Both the position numbers and the translations under genes were made by a program. A stretch of DNA of 64,000 nucleotides, taken from the NCBI GenBank assembly GCA_009733775.1, contig WOGZ01000194.1, forward strand, positions 1 through 64,000, read 5' to 3'. This stretch comes from Alectoria sarmentosa. Its lineage: Eukaryota > Ascomycota > Lecanoromycetes > Lecanorales > Parmeliaceae. A model generated the notes under the pieces. It saw nothing but the letters and a program-made list of their open reading frames with translations. It was not told where the DNA came from and searched no databases. This document shows positions 11,300 through 22,503 of this stretch, in pieces; the first letter of the stretch is position 1; every line of letters starts with the position of its first letter.

Positions 11300-12381
11300 T
11301 ATCGCCTAAGATTGGACTACCATTAGATCGAAGGGAAAGGAAAAGGAAGAGGAAGAATATCGGAACAAGTCAGTGCGCCTTTCAACAGGTACACTCGCAT
11401 GTCGCGTGCCAGATAGCTACCTCTGTGGAGGTATCTGCAGACCTTGCAAGCGCCCAACCGCATTCTGGGTAAGGACCTTGACGCCTAAATGGCTGGATAT
11501 TCCTGGTGAAATATCGAATATCTTATTCTCATTACCACCGTGATATACTGTGAATGTTGCCACAAGTACCAGGTTCAAAAGGGGGAGACGCAAATGCGAC
11601 GGGTGGTGGCTCTGGTCCGACCTCCTGCCACGCGTAGCGTCATCGTCCACACATGTACTGTATACCTTAGCCATTTGTAATCCTCAGAGGAAGAGGTCAA
11701 ACAAGTAAAGAAGAGAGAGATGTGTGCTGCAGCAATAGTCATCTTCATCGACAAGTAGTCGACTGCAATCGACGACGAGCTTCACAATCATACGTCTACT
11801 GGGGAAGGAAGATAGTATGTAAATAACGACGGATACTGAAGGCGGAAAATCCACAGTGATGCAGTGGTCGGATCAGATGAAGATATACAACGGTTCAGCC
11901 GCCGGAAGCGAGCATAATGAGTCGTCGCACAAAGCGATCATGACGATCGCTCCATCAAAAATGCCTCACCAAAACCGCTTATAGAAATTACTCACTAAGA
12001 CCGCTCACCAAGATCGTCCATCAAAGCGCTCAGAAAATAACCCACCAAGACTGCTCACACAAAGCAACCCTAATACTAACTCACCGAAACCGATGAATTG
12101 ACCCAGGGGCGGGAAAGGTTCAAAAGGTGGGTGCGGAGTGGCAGGAATCGAGAGCGGTGCGAGTTTCGAAAGCGTAACACCCGGCAATCATGACAGCCAA
12201 CATAACAGATATCAAGAGATCGGAAGAGAAAGGCGGGTTGGGAGCAACTCAGCATCTTAAAAGGGCTCCACGTCCAGACGAGAATATTTTCAAGTGGCAA
12301 GTAGCCACGCTTTATTGCTATTTGAGAAGTAGCTGATAGCTTGCAAATGGGTATTCAGTGACAAGAAAAACAAACCATCGC
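11300..12381. other. Intergenic, contains a short degenerate repeat
   Basis: No supported gene. A minus-strand frame at 11417-11674 (85 codons) lacks motifs. The right half carries the CACCAA-type repeat listed separately, and the last 100 bp is 3' flank of the dynein gene. Confidence 0.5.
11948..12095. repeat. Degenerate 13-14-bp CACCAA repeat
   Basis: Variants of TCACCAAAACCGC follow each other (TCACTAAGACCGC, TCACCAAGATCG, CACCAAGACTGC, TCACCGAAACCG), with occasional missing or longer units. The unit closely resembles the TCACCAAAACGGAG unit of the array at 60.5 kb. Confidence 0.6.
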
Positions 12382-14601
12382 TCATCTTCTGGCTTCCAAC
12401 CCTCCAACCAGCCTTTTCATCTTCGTCCATTCCTCATTCCTAACACTCTCCCCAGCCAGGTCTATCCCAACTTCAAAAACGGTTGCCACGCCTGCTGCTC
12501 CTCCGACACCCAGCCTCTTCCCCTCTTTCTCCTCCCAGCAGACTTTCTCCAGGCTTCTGGCCGCGTAGCCTCCTTGGATGCTGCGGTCCATCTCTGGCGT
12601 CGCTCGAGCCACAGGAACTTCGATGTCGTCCGTTAAATCCCAGACGTCTACGTTTCCTGCTCCGTCCACAGATGAAAAGACCCCGGGTTTATGCGGCGAC
12701 CAGCGGGCATCATACACTGGATCTTCGCGTGAAAATTCGAGCAGTGGTCCAACAGCATGCTCATCTCTGGCCGACGAGTTCAAAACGGATGAAGAATTTG
12801 ACGTGGCTAAGAAATTTGAAGAGAGAGCGCGATTCTTCCACAGCTTCACAGTCCAGTCGAGGGAGCTTGATAACACCAAGTCTCCCAGATCCACCGGTCC
12901 ACGGGCGGGATGGAAGTCCACGCTCATGACTGGTGCAGTATGACTTTTGTAGCTGAGTCGGGAGTCGACGCCAGCTTTGGCTCCTGCACGATCGTAGCGG
13001 TGGCACGGGTAAATGGTTCCTTCTTCGGTACCAACGAGGAATGACGTTGGATCAGAGACGGGGAACGACATGCATGTTGGACTTAGGTCTTCAGTTTTGC
13101 TTGGTGGTGGAGTGACAAGCTCTAGGTATTCTTGAGGCAGGCTGAACATGTCGACGGTCCAACCGCAGACTACGCCATCTGTGGAGCAGGAGATAATGTT
13201 GTTAGCATTTTGCGTGCCGACAAGAGATATGGAGTAGACTGGGTGGGTGTGGCCTCCTGTCGAGGCCCCAGTCAGAGGAGTTTTCTGGACTGGAAGAGGC
13301 GTTCTGGAGCGTGTGTCCCAGAGAAGGACTTGCCCACAGTATGAACCGCCAATTATGAGGGATGGATGGAACGGCGAGAATTTGGCTGTCAGTATGTCGG
13401 ATGTGCTGTGGAAGGTGTATTCGGGGCGTGAGCGAAGGTGCATGTTCCATATCTGGACAAGGCCTGAAGGATCTTGGGGGGCGGAAGGATTCTTGGTGTA
13501 CGATGCCAGAAGTAGCTCAGGAAACTAGTAATGTCAGATTGAGTTCCTTCACGGTGTTTGAGAGTCTTACTTTGGGAGAGAAGTTCATGTCACTGATCAT
13601 CCGCTTCCTGCTCCACCGCTCGTCGTAGAATTGTGCTATTTGTCGTACACGTCTGCCCTTCTTGCCCCGCGAGTTTCCATAGCCCTCATCGTCATCCGAT
13701 TCCACCTCTACCCCATCCAGAGCGTAGTCGGCCAGCACATCGTAGTCTTGGTCCAGGGCCTTTTCTATGACCTTACTCGACCTTTCTACAAATTCCAGGA
13801 AGTCTTCCGATGCAGTCACAGCATTGACCTCCTCATCCGTCAGACTCCTCGCGGGGTAATTCGACGGGCCAGTGGAAACTGGGACATCCAAGCTAAGGTC
13901 TTTGACAGCTTTCAGTTCCTCTTCGATCTCCCGTCGCAGATTCTGTCGAAGTTCTTCCTCCCTTTCTCGCTCTCTTCGGTTTCGTCGCTTCGTGGGTGAA
14001 CGTGGTGCTGAAGGCGAAAATTCTGCATCGGAATCCGAGAAGCCGCCTGATGATCTACGTTGCCGCTGCGGAGACCATGGGTCGGAGGTCTGAACGCCTT
14101 TGCTGTAGGTAAGAATCTCGCTCGTAGGTTTCGAAGTAGGGGCTGGCGGTTGCTCGTAGGTAGTTTCGACAGGAGCTGTGGACAGAGTTTGTGTGCCTTC
14201 TGAGACGTAGGGGGCTGGAGGACGCGGTTGACTTGATGTACCAGCATAAGTCTCGGCACCTACGTTCCCAGTACCGAATGCGGAGCTCGGACGACTTTTC
14301 CTGCCTGCTGGAGAGGGCGTTCCTGCAGTTCCATCTCCAGATTTGTCCCCAACGAAATTTTCGATGAAGCTGTCGAGCTCCTTTCTATCGATTGTACGAG
14401 CAGGAGTAGAGACTTTGGCCTTCAAGATGTGAGCAAGAGCCCAGTAGATTGATTGTAGCACGGACAAGGTACCTCAGACGACTGCCCTGCAATGAGCTCT
14501 CGTTTCACCGAGTCTTTTTGCCGCTGCTCTCGTTCGTCCCGCTGCCGTCTGAGTTCGGCGAGTTTTGCCTTCTTGGCTAGGATTTCGTCTTTCCGCTGCA
14601 T
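12382..14601 (-). CDS. PAC11: Cytoplasmic dynein intermediate chain
   Basis: Scaffold subunit of cytoplasmic dynein, linking the heavy chain to light chains and dynactin for nuclear migration and retrograde transport along microtubules. Three exons: 14601-14473, 14419-13571 and 13524-12382, introns of 53 and 46 bp; all phases agree and give 706 aa, normal for filamentous fungi. Residues 1-40 (MQRKDEILAKKAKLAELRRQ...) form the charged coiled coil that binds dynactin p150. A disordered Ser/Pro-rich part follows with two TQT/VQT light-chain-binding-like motifs (GTQTL near residue 118, GVQTSD near 152). The middle exon ends in an acidic-basic linker, and the C-terminal half carries WD repeats (GSYCGQVLLWDTRS, SSLDWTVKLW, SVDGAGNVDVWDL). 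The gene symbol is the yeast name; the fungal gene may be called differently. Confidence 0.93.
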
Positions 14602-15025
14602 CGTTACGGACTCATTTCGAGGTGTTAGGTCTGGCCCATCCAGCTTTCAGAGTTGAGTATGACTAGCCAGACATGGCGCGTACGCTACCACGAATCGATA
14701 GACCAGAAATCCTGTGGGTACTCAATTTTCCATAGATGATGAGATAGTGTGGCTCCCTCATCATCACCACAACTTTTTATGTCTGGAATGTTGGTCGAGA
14801 CGCGGACTCGATTAAATGTGGTCTTGACGCCGCTTTAACAAAGGCCTGTTCACATTGTTATTTTTTAGCGCCTAAATTGCGGAATGAACTTCACTTTAAT
14901 GGTATTGATCGGTAATTTTTCGAATTTCCTTAGTTGTAATGCTTCGGACCATCCTCAAGCTACGGCTCATGAAAAAGAGTGGCCAAGCTCTCAGAAGGCT
15001 CAAGACGTGGCCTTCCTCTCCATAG
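14602..15025. other. Intergenic, promoter side of the dynein gene
   Basis: No coding signal on the minus strand. A short plus-strand frame from about 14939 is in phase with the next gene but separated from it by TAG at 15023-15025. Confidence 0.5.
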
Positions 15026-15641
15026 AGACTTCATACGCCAAATCTTGAACTAGGAGAGAAGAAGCTGTTGGCGCAGCTCAATTCAGACAACGGCTGGAGC
15101 CTCGCGAGTCAGAAGTTTCGGAAGCATATGTCGACTATAGAGGCAGAAGATGACGAACGAGAGAAAGCCAAGATAGAAGAGGCTTCCAAGAAAAATGAAA
15201 CGAGTTGCAATGGAATGAGAATAGAGGAAGACATTGGGGGGAAACACCCCCGAGAGGCCCCAACAGAAATATAGCGAAGATGAGGAGATAGATGAGGGTC
15301 TTCGTACCTTACAAGCCAAGTGGGGCAACGACACCAGCATCCTCAAGCTCTCTCTGGATTCCAATGCCGACGACATAGCCCCAGGAATGCCAGAACTACT
15401 TCTCCGTGCGTCAAGTCCCGGAACCTCCAAACAAGTCAAAGCGAGCAAAGCTACCACGTCCCTCGAGACACCAGAGCTAGAGGATCTGCGCAACAAATTC
15501 ATCATCCGCGCAACCCTCGCATCCACAACAACCCATCCCTCAACGACATCCCCTCCCAAACCACTCCCTTCCACCCCAAATCCTACTGTAGCGAATACCA
15601 AACGAGTTGAGAGTGCGTCTGGGAGGGAGAAATGTAATTGA
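15026..15641 (+). pseudogene. Hypothetical charged protein, frame broken at a G6 run
   Basis: Two overlapping plus-strand frames fit one protein of roughly 190 aa if one G is removed from the run GGGGGG at about 15235-15240. The first frame gives an acidic/basic stretch (STIEAEDDEREKAKIEEASK). The second continues with SEDEEIDEGLRTLQAKWG and a Ser/Thr/Pro-rich tail ending at 15641. Composition on both sides of the run is alike, which argues for one gene. I do not recognise the family and see no start codon that is convincing (an upstream exon is possible). It may be a genuine frameshift mutation or a homopolymer length error in the assembly. Confidence 0.4.
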
Positions 15642-16425
15642 AGCGCGAAAATTCTACGACAGCCTTGGGACTAATAGCTGGTATCTTTACATGTATGGCG
15701 ACCGTGTTGCCTGAAGCTTATCAACAATGTTGCAAGTCTTGTGTGCTGTGGACAAATTCGTGGCGATATGGGAGTAACACGGCCTTGGCCTGCGGGCGAC
15801 GAGACGTCGGAGGTGTTTACGAAGCCGGAGTCATGTAGGGGTTTGGAACTCTATAATGAGGGGATGATGCCAACAGCGATGCTGGAGGGTGGATGTTTCC
15901 TTGACTGGCTTGAGTTTTCGATGGGGAAGCGTGGGCTAGCACTCTTCCACAGGGGCTCTGTCATGGGGTCACTAGAAGCCGAGCTCTCTACAAAATGCGA
16001 GGGTCAACGTTAAATTTGGAGTACCTGGATATGGCGAGATTTAGACTTGCACATCCACACGTCGCTTCCTCAATTTAGAGTGTTGACTTTACACATGAGC
16101 CAGGTGATATCCCCATTCTTCAGCGCGAATTGTATGTCAGCTCATGATGTAAAGAATAAACAATATAACCACCAATGGCAGGGGTTCGCTTTGGTGATTG
16201 CTGCCTGTGCTTTTCTAAAAAATTGCAATTACGGGGATCCAGACCATGGAGCAAGATACAATCCTTGCATAAGGCTTACAAGGATATAGATATATAGTGC
16301 AAGCGCTGTCCCAATTACACATTCGATCTTGAGTTTCTCTTTCTGTCTTTGTACATACCGAGTAGCCTAGGTCTGCTCTCGGCTTGTGGCTGGTTGAGAA
16401 GTTGATTAAGGAAGATATCTGACCG
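15642..16425. other. Intergenic, no supported gene
   Basis: Short frames only (for example 15741-16013, 90 codons, no motif). The sequence is of normal composition and I see no RNA gene or repeat. Confidence 0.5.
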
Positions 16426-18700
16426 TCATATTCTCCCTACAGCTTTCGCCATTTTTTCTGCCACATGTGTCTCATAGTATCTATGCTTTTCATATGCCGC
16501 CAGGTCTTTGGTGTTTTCTTCGAAATCAAGGCAGGAGAGAATAGTATCAGTGAGCAGTTGCCCAACCTGATGGGGCAACATCCGACCGCACTTGGCAGAC
16601 AAGGCCGCTCGGACGTTCTCGGCGACCAACGATTGTGTCTTGTGGGACACATCTTGTCTTGGAATCTCCGCTATTGACAGGGCATCTTTCCAGAACGCAA
16701 TTTCCAAGAGAACAACTCCCTGCGTCAAGTCAGGTAATGTCAGGAGCTGATCAGTTGAAGATGGGTCGTTGTCTTACAAGTGAGTACACATCATGAGGTT
16801 TGACGAATCTTAAGCTTGGCCGGCCCCACCGGGCAGGGTGTTGGTAAATATTGTTGCTCAAAGAGTGGTCCTTCCACACATGGCTGTGGGCCTCTTCCGG
16901 TCTGGAGGCATCGAACCCGAATAGCCAAGGTGAGGCTAGATCAAAAGTGACAGGAGCTCCCCGCGTCCTGCCTTCATGCTTTCCAATACTTATAGAGGTT
17001 GGCGGTTGAGAACACAATGGAAGTTCTCTAGCGCACCGATGAGTTCGTGGGCCAGTCGGACGCGGTGACCGAGAGGAACTATCCTGGCAAGCTTGTACAG
17101 CTGCCTCAGCGCGGCCACTCTTTCTATTTGCTTGACCTCTAATTCAGATCGCAGCCCATGGCCTTGGCCAGCCCTATCGCTCCAAGTTCCTTAAGGAATT
17201 GATTCCACCAGCACATCCTGATCTCTTAGTGTGCCGCTCCGAAACTGAGCGCTCGATTTAAAAGAGCCCGTGTATAATGGTAAATACAGAGCATCCCGAG
17301 GTAGTTCTAGATTGTCTGGGATGGCTGAGATGCTCAAGAGGTGCCGCCGGAGAGAGAACGCATCCTCGGCGCCTATCGCAGTTGCTACATCAAGATCGCC
17401 AGCCTGATCTTGTCCCGCACCATTTGAAAAATGCGGATCAAGGAGAATAGGCGTCTCAACTGCCTTGCAGACAGCAGAAACGGACCGGTCGATAGCCTCG
17501 ATTGAGTTGGTTATAACAGACTCTTCCGGAACTAGGGCGCCTTGGGCCGAATAATTTGCCGACTCTATAACTGCATCTAGGCCTTGAAGTCGACGAAGAA
17601 GTTCTTTCTGTGCGCCTAGTGACAGCTTGCCAAAGATTGATCCGGGTGGAAATACTGTTTGATCCACAAGCCCCTGAAGTCTTCTTGCCTTCAGTATCAA
17701 CGCTTCAACGCTCACTGCCGTAACCCCGTCCGGTGGATGCGTCTTCAGCCATTCTGCGATCCTAAGGCCAGTTGGGTCTTCTGCTAAGGAGACTTTCAAC
17801 ATCAGGAAGGATGACGGCTTCCTTATAAACCCCTCGTGTTCAAGTGACCGCAATGGCTGGAGGACAATGCTTCTTGGATTGCTCCGCGCTAGATCTGCGT
17901 ACTGGGGCGTTTCTACATCTTCCAATCAGCTGTGGTGGTCCCGGAAGCTAGATAAAATGTACCTGTGAGCTGAGAGCTCTACAGACTTCGTGCATTAATA
18001 TGTTGAGATCTCCTCATTGATTTACGAATGTGCATTATGAAGATCGTCGTGAAGGAGCTTTTCCCGGGCTCTGGGGTTCGAAACCCTTTCGCAGAGGCGC
18101 CGAGTATCTCGAACTTCCCCAATCTTTGTCCCTTTTGGAGATGAGGGCGGCGCTACTGCAATCCAGTATGGTCAACACGTCGCCGACGGCATCATACAAT
18201 AGTTGCTGTACTTTCCACCATGACAGGGTCGGACTGTCTTTTTCATTACTGTTTCCTTGTCAATTTATATTCCAAAATCAGGTCACCTGAGGTATACACC
18301 AAGTGTACGTACTAGTACGCCGCCCAAATGCTCTTTCCGTTGTCATCCATATCGCCATGTCCAGCGTAGTAGATCAGAATCAGCGTGTCGACTTGATTTG
18401 TATAGTGGGCAACAAAGGCAGAAATCTCCCTATTGAGCTCTTGTTGGGCGCGATCGGGAAAGTCAAGGAGGTGAATCCAAAGTCCTTCTCGAAGAGCTCG
18501 CGGACTGGATCGAGTTCTTGTTCAGGGTTAATGTCATTCTTTTTCCAGTACAACAACAAGGCTGTGACACCTGATACTCCACTCGTTCGGAAAAGAATCT
18601 TTGAATGTTTTGGTAGAACTGCTCGGAGAACTCGGCTTCTGCAGATGTCGCGTCTAGATGACTTTGAGACCCTTAGGTTGGAAGGGGAAGGCGCCAAGTA
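16426..18700 (-). pseudogene. Caspase-like domain joined to HeLo-type kinase-like domain, decayed
   Basis: Reading the minus strand, the N-terminal part has a caspase p20-like core: SGVTALLLYWKKNDINPEQE, a strand-helix FEKDFGF, the catalytic His motif YYAGHGD (His codon at 18357-18359) and, after a 79-bp intron (18312-18234), the catalytic Cys motif ILDCSS (Cys codon at 18158-18160). After ETPQYADLARSNPRSIVLQP the frame 17925-17191 continues as a helical linker. The C-terminal part matches the kinase-like domain often attached to fungal HeLo proteins: RVAALRQLYKLARI, FDLASPWLFGFDASRP, NIYQHPARWG, then a 58-bp intron (16777-16720) and GVVLLEIAFWKDA, stop at 16426. Defects: one-base frame slips near 18455 and 18115, an in-frame TAA at 17191-17193, and a slip near 17020. 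No VAIK-type lysine or DFG is left in the kinase-like part. Both catalytic caspase residues survive, so loss of function is by frame damage. Confidence 0.7.
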
Positions 18701-19084
18701 TGGTCATGGTTACACAGCCTGCGGCATGACAAGCACGTGACCTTCTTAGTCACGAGACAGACTAAGATCTTTTCATCTACCTTATCAGACACCTGTTAGA
18801 TGTATGTATTTTCCATGTCCTCTGGGAGCTCTACTCAACGAATCCCTTTTCGTTTCGTCCATATCCAGGCATTTTTGCGGGGCAATTCCTGAATTTGCCT
18901 TACGCCTTGTTCGCGCCTTGTTCGCGCCTTGTTTGCGCCTTGTTCGCCTCCGGTTCCCCTGCCAAATCGACAAAACCTGTCAGCCTGTGCTACACTGTCG
19001 ATCTTTAGGCGCCTCCCTTAGACTCCCCGATTCGACAGCGATCATCGCGAACTCTCTCCTCCAAAGACATATTAAAACATACGG
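18701..19084. other. Gap between decayed genes, contains a microsatellite
   Basis: No supported gene. The 11-bp repeat at 18903-18948 is the only structured feature. Confidence 0.5.
18903..18948. repeat. 11-bp tandem repeat, about 4 copies
   Basis: The unit GCGCCTTGTTC is repeated with one base variant (TTGTTTG). It codes for Arg/Ala/Lys-rich low-complexity text on the minus strand, which I do not take as a gene. Confidence 0.8.
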
Positions 19085-19400
19085 GATGTCTTCCTTGACT
19101 TCAACCGGTGGACGAGGACGAACAAAAGTTCCCAACACAGAGGCCGACAGCGATAGCGAAGGATCTGACGTGGTATGAGGCCTCTGCCTAATTCTGACTT
19201 GACTTATCCAAGAGAGAATCGTGCTCACACGCAAGCATTAAGACGGCACAAACATTTTCCGATGCGGTGTCTGGAAGATTCAAGTATCGCTCGAGGGTCA
19301 AAGAGTACCAGAACAGCGTTGAAGTATGCACATCTCACACGATCTAACCCTAAACTCCACTCAAGTCTTATGCCAAGTGTAGTTTCCGTTAGCGCCTCTC
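19085..19400 (+). CDS. Possible small spliced gene, unrecognised
   Basis: An ATG at 19085 opens a Ser/Gly-rich exon (SSLTSTGGRGRTKVPNTEAD, then an acidic SDSEGSD stretch) that ends at a GTATGA donor at 19174. With the acceptor CCAAG near 19213 the frame continues as RESCSHASIKTAQTF and FKYRSRVKEYQNSVE to another GTATGC donor. Frame is kept but support is only splice consensus; the end is not resolved. It lies on the opposite strand between two decayed genes and may itself be a remnant. Confidence 0.2.
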
Positions 19401-19444
19401 TTTGCTGTAAACGAAGTGGTGTACCTAGTGGTTCCTGGGCAGAA

Positions 19445-21584
19445 TCAGCCGGCCGGGCCCTTTGCGGTGTCAGCTAGCATGGGCAATAAGCAGTACAAGA
19501 TCAAACGAGTGGACAATGGGGAGGAGCATCCAATAGCAGTTTGAACCAAGCTCTTTTGATGTATTCGAAGGCGATGCGAAAAGTAGAGCGGATCTGACGT
19601 CAAAGGTTCAAGCTGGTCATCCACATCTGTCGTAGAATCAAGCGTCGCCCTAGCTTGACTATCATAAGCCATCTCCATTCGCCGATAGACTGACCTGGCG
19701 ATCGTGTTCGCAAGTAGAGCCCTCCCAAGATTGCGTAGTACCTCGTCCATGTCTGGTTCCACACCAAAGCCAGTCTGATGACACACGCTCCGTTGGAAAT
19801 AGGAGTCTGCGGATTCTGCTATTAAGCCATGGCTTCTGCTTTGAGTTTTGAGCTCGTCGAAGATAAGGCACTGAATGCTCCACGGCGGAAACGCGGCAGT
19901 GGAGAAATTCTGTTCGTCAGCGAGGTATACCCAGATGCAATGTCAAAGCCATGTACTCTACCTGAAAGATATCTAGATTTTGTCGGCTGAAACTACTCAA
20001 TGTTTGAGCCGGTTCCCGATTGAGTATCATTGATAGACTTGTGACTGCAGCAGTGGATTCTGTCAATGGCGGTGATTTCGTAGTGCCTAATCTGCTTCTG
20101 GGCTTTCGCCTTGCCCTCACTATCTTTTCCTGCCTCTTGTAAGACGTTGACAGCAGATTTAGATGGCCCAGCTGGAATAGACGCGCCGCCCAATCTGTAT
20201 TGCCTTCGCACTCTTCGGTCCACTGAACCCTCAATCCCTATCAAAGAAATCCTGAAAGGGTCTTCAGGATGAGGTCTTTGATCATCATCTGTGTTGGGAG
20301 GGCTACTACGGACTCGAGGGTAGGTTGGTTTGGGCCGAACTCTGCTGCACAAGCACGGTTGGAAGATGAGTGCTATACTTTTGGTAGGGTTCTTTAACTA
20401 CCTCACTCCATTGGCTAGTAGATCAATAACCAGGTCAATGTCTGCTCGCAAGGTTGCTTTGTCTCTCAAAGTGACCTTAAACGTATTCATAATCGCCTGT
20501 TGTACAATCGGCGGATCAAGGTCTCGAAAGCGATTCGCACAAAATATTCGAGCTTTGCTCAAGACACCGTCTTCCTCGACCTCGCAGATGGGGTCTAGAA
20601 ATTGCAACTCAGTCTCGCCAGTGACCAGCCATTCAGGGTCGCAAAATTCATATCCGTCATTCATGACTTTTCAAATGACAAGACCAATTGAATATATGTC
20701 GGCCTTGTAAAACGCTTCTTTTGTTTGAGCTGCCTTCCGAGCTTGAGTCCCCAATCGTCCCTCTTGTTCAGGGGCGTTATACCTGGCAGTACCTCTGTAT
20801 GACACAGGGCCGTCATCGAAATCTACTTCAAATATAGAAGTTCCAAACTCAGCAAGCTTGGCAGCCTGCGCTCGTTCACCCGCGCAGTCGAATACGAGAA
20901 GATTGTCCGGCTTGAGGTCACCATGGACGATTTCAATATGATGAAGCGCCAGGAGACCTACTGCAACATCTAAGGCCAATGGCCGGCATTGATCGACAGG
21001 AGGTGTAATTCTTTGTAAGTACTCAACAAGGGTGCCATGGTCCGAATAGTCGACGACGAGATACAGATGAACTCCAAGTTCTGGACTGGTAGACCACCCA
21101 TATGCTAGCGCTTCTATCAAGCATTCATGATTTCTGAATGGTGGTTAGGTAAGGACCCGGAGTTCTCGCATCTCCCCGTCCGTAGAATTTCCACGTCTCT
21201 GGACATGCGGACCTGGGTAGCCGCAGATACCTAACAGCGACCAGCTCTGGCGATGGGCCCCCCTCCTTGGTATAGATCTTGCAGTCAACCTTAAAACAAC
21301 TTCCTGCTCCAAGATGTTTATAGACTTGCAACTGGTGGGGATAGATGATTGGCAACGCTCTCTCTGCAGCAATTAAGATGGAGCTGATCTTCAGACTGTC
21401 AGTCTCTAAGATAATCAGTTGAAACAAAAGTTTGCTTGGAAATATGGGATTCCTCGAAGCGAGAATCCCAGAGGGAACTCAGAGAAGACATCGGAGTGAC
21501 CGCTAATTTCAAGAGTTCAAGACTCGAGTCGGGACTATGATACTGGAAGGCTTGGGAGCCTGGAGGCTTGGTACAGCAGTCCAT
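19445..21584 (-). pseudogene. Serine/threonine kinase with SEL1-like repeats, decayed
   Basis: Minus-strand pieces follow the order of a fungal kinase family: ELLKLAVTPMSSLSSLWDSRFEESHIS leader in part, Gly loop LGAGSCFKV, the lysine strand as VAVRYLR (Lys replaced by Arg), LVVDYSDHGTLVEYL, catalytic loop VHGDLKPDN (near 20910-20935), AEFG in place of DFG, APE loop YNAPEQEGR, then YKADIYSIGLVI. Directly after this the expected Trp codon is TGA at 20671-20673, and the frame resumes with KVMNDGYEF. Further defects: a slip near 21180, TAA at about 21147, and stops near 20395. Downstream frames (VCHQTGFGVEPDMDEVLRNL near 19750) resemble SEL1/TPR helices of the form CxxxGFGVxxDxxEAL. With the Lys and Asp substitutions as well as the stops, an active kinase is unlikely. 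Confidence 0.75.
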
Positions 21585-21979
21585 TGAGTATCAATAATCC
21601 TATATATGGTAGTACATACAGAGAATATATCCTCGAAACCTAGAATCCAGAACGCGCAGTTATAGATTTCCCCCTAGAGTACCCTCCCCTGGCCCCTAAA
21701 GATACCCCTTGCAGTACCCCTAAAAGTGACCCCCTTATATGCTTTTTTCCCTGGTGTCAAAACTTATGCATGCATAAAAAAATGGTCCAAGCTCCCTCGC
21801 ATAAACTTTTATCCTCGACCTCAATTCTCTTCTCCAGAGCACGAGAGCTTCCACGACCGCACCATTCGATCCCCCCGGCAGCTGTGTGCTAGCCCGTCTA
21901 CGCTCTTTACCACCCGACTGTCGCAATTGACCTTTCCATCCCACGCCTCAAGCTTCAGCTGTCCTTCCACTCTACAGGG
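21585..21979. other. Intergenic, promoter region of ATP synthase e gene
   Basis: Divergent spacer between the kinase remnant and the ATP synthase gene. C-rich blocks (CCCCTAGAGTACCCTCCCC and similar) occur at 21670-21735 and pyrimidine-rich leader sequence precedes the ATG. No defined site can be named. Confidence 0.4.
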
Positions 21980-22503
21980 ATGGCTTCCTCCTCTGGCGTA
22001 AACGTGCGCAGCCTCTATTCTTCTCCTCCCTCGATCTCAATCGCTCACAATCGCGCGCAGGTCCTCCGTTACGCCGCCCTCTTCACGGGCGCTGGGTACG
22101 GCTTCTATCACCAAGCGTCTTTGGCGACCAGAGCGAAAATGGCACACATTGATCGGGAATTTGAAAACCAGGCGAGCTTAATATCAAAAGCAAAGGCGGA
22201 ATGGGTGAAGAAGACGATGCCAAAGGAGGCGAAGGAGGGCGGTGGTGAGTTTACCCTTTTCTTGAGGTTTACGATGGCTCGGACGCTCGCTGTCGTCAGG
22301 AAGCCCTGGCCGGGTGGAGAGTATGTCGCGCTCTGGGAGCATGGGGGCTACACCCGGATAGAGGATATCAAAATGGGACTGAGGTATTGGAAGATTAGTG
22401 CTCGAATAGATGGACTGACCTTGTCGTTCTCGCAGTCATCTCTGATCCCAACGACCCGAAGTTCGATCTGGAAGCGTATCTGACACTGAGCGAGGCAAAA
22501 TGA
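21980..22503 (+). CDS. ATP21: Mitochondrial F1Fo ATP synthase subunit e
   Basis: Small inner-membrane subunit that helps dimerise ATP synthase and shape cristae (yeast ATP21/TIM11). Exons 21980-22003, 22061-22244 and 22436-22503 give 91 aa, the usual size. The first intron (57 bp) is a multiple of three without a stop; removing it yields the family start MASSSGVNVLRYAALFTGAG followed by YGFYHQ, where the small-residue stretch in the single membrane helix is the dimerisation face. The remainder is a charged coiled coil (AHIDREFENQASLISKAKAEW), and the last exon encodes ISDPNDPKFDLEAYL, also typical. Splice phases 0 and 1 agree. Confidence 0.92.

Noticed and set aside
13517..14467. Separate gene for the Ser/Pro-rich frame next to the WD40 frame
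   Set aside because: Splice sites and phases join it to both the upstream coiled-coil exon and the WD40 exon as one dynein intermediate chain.
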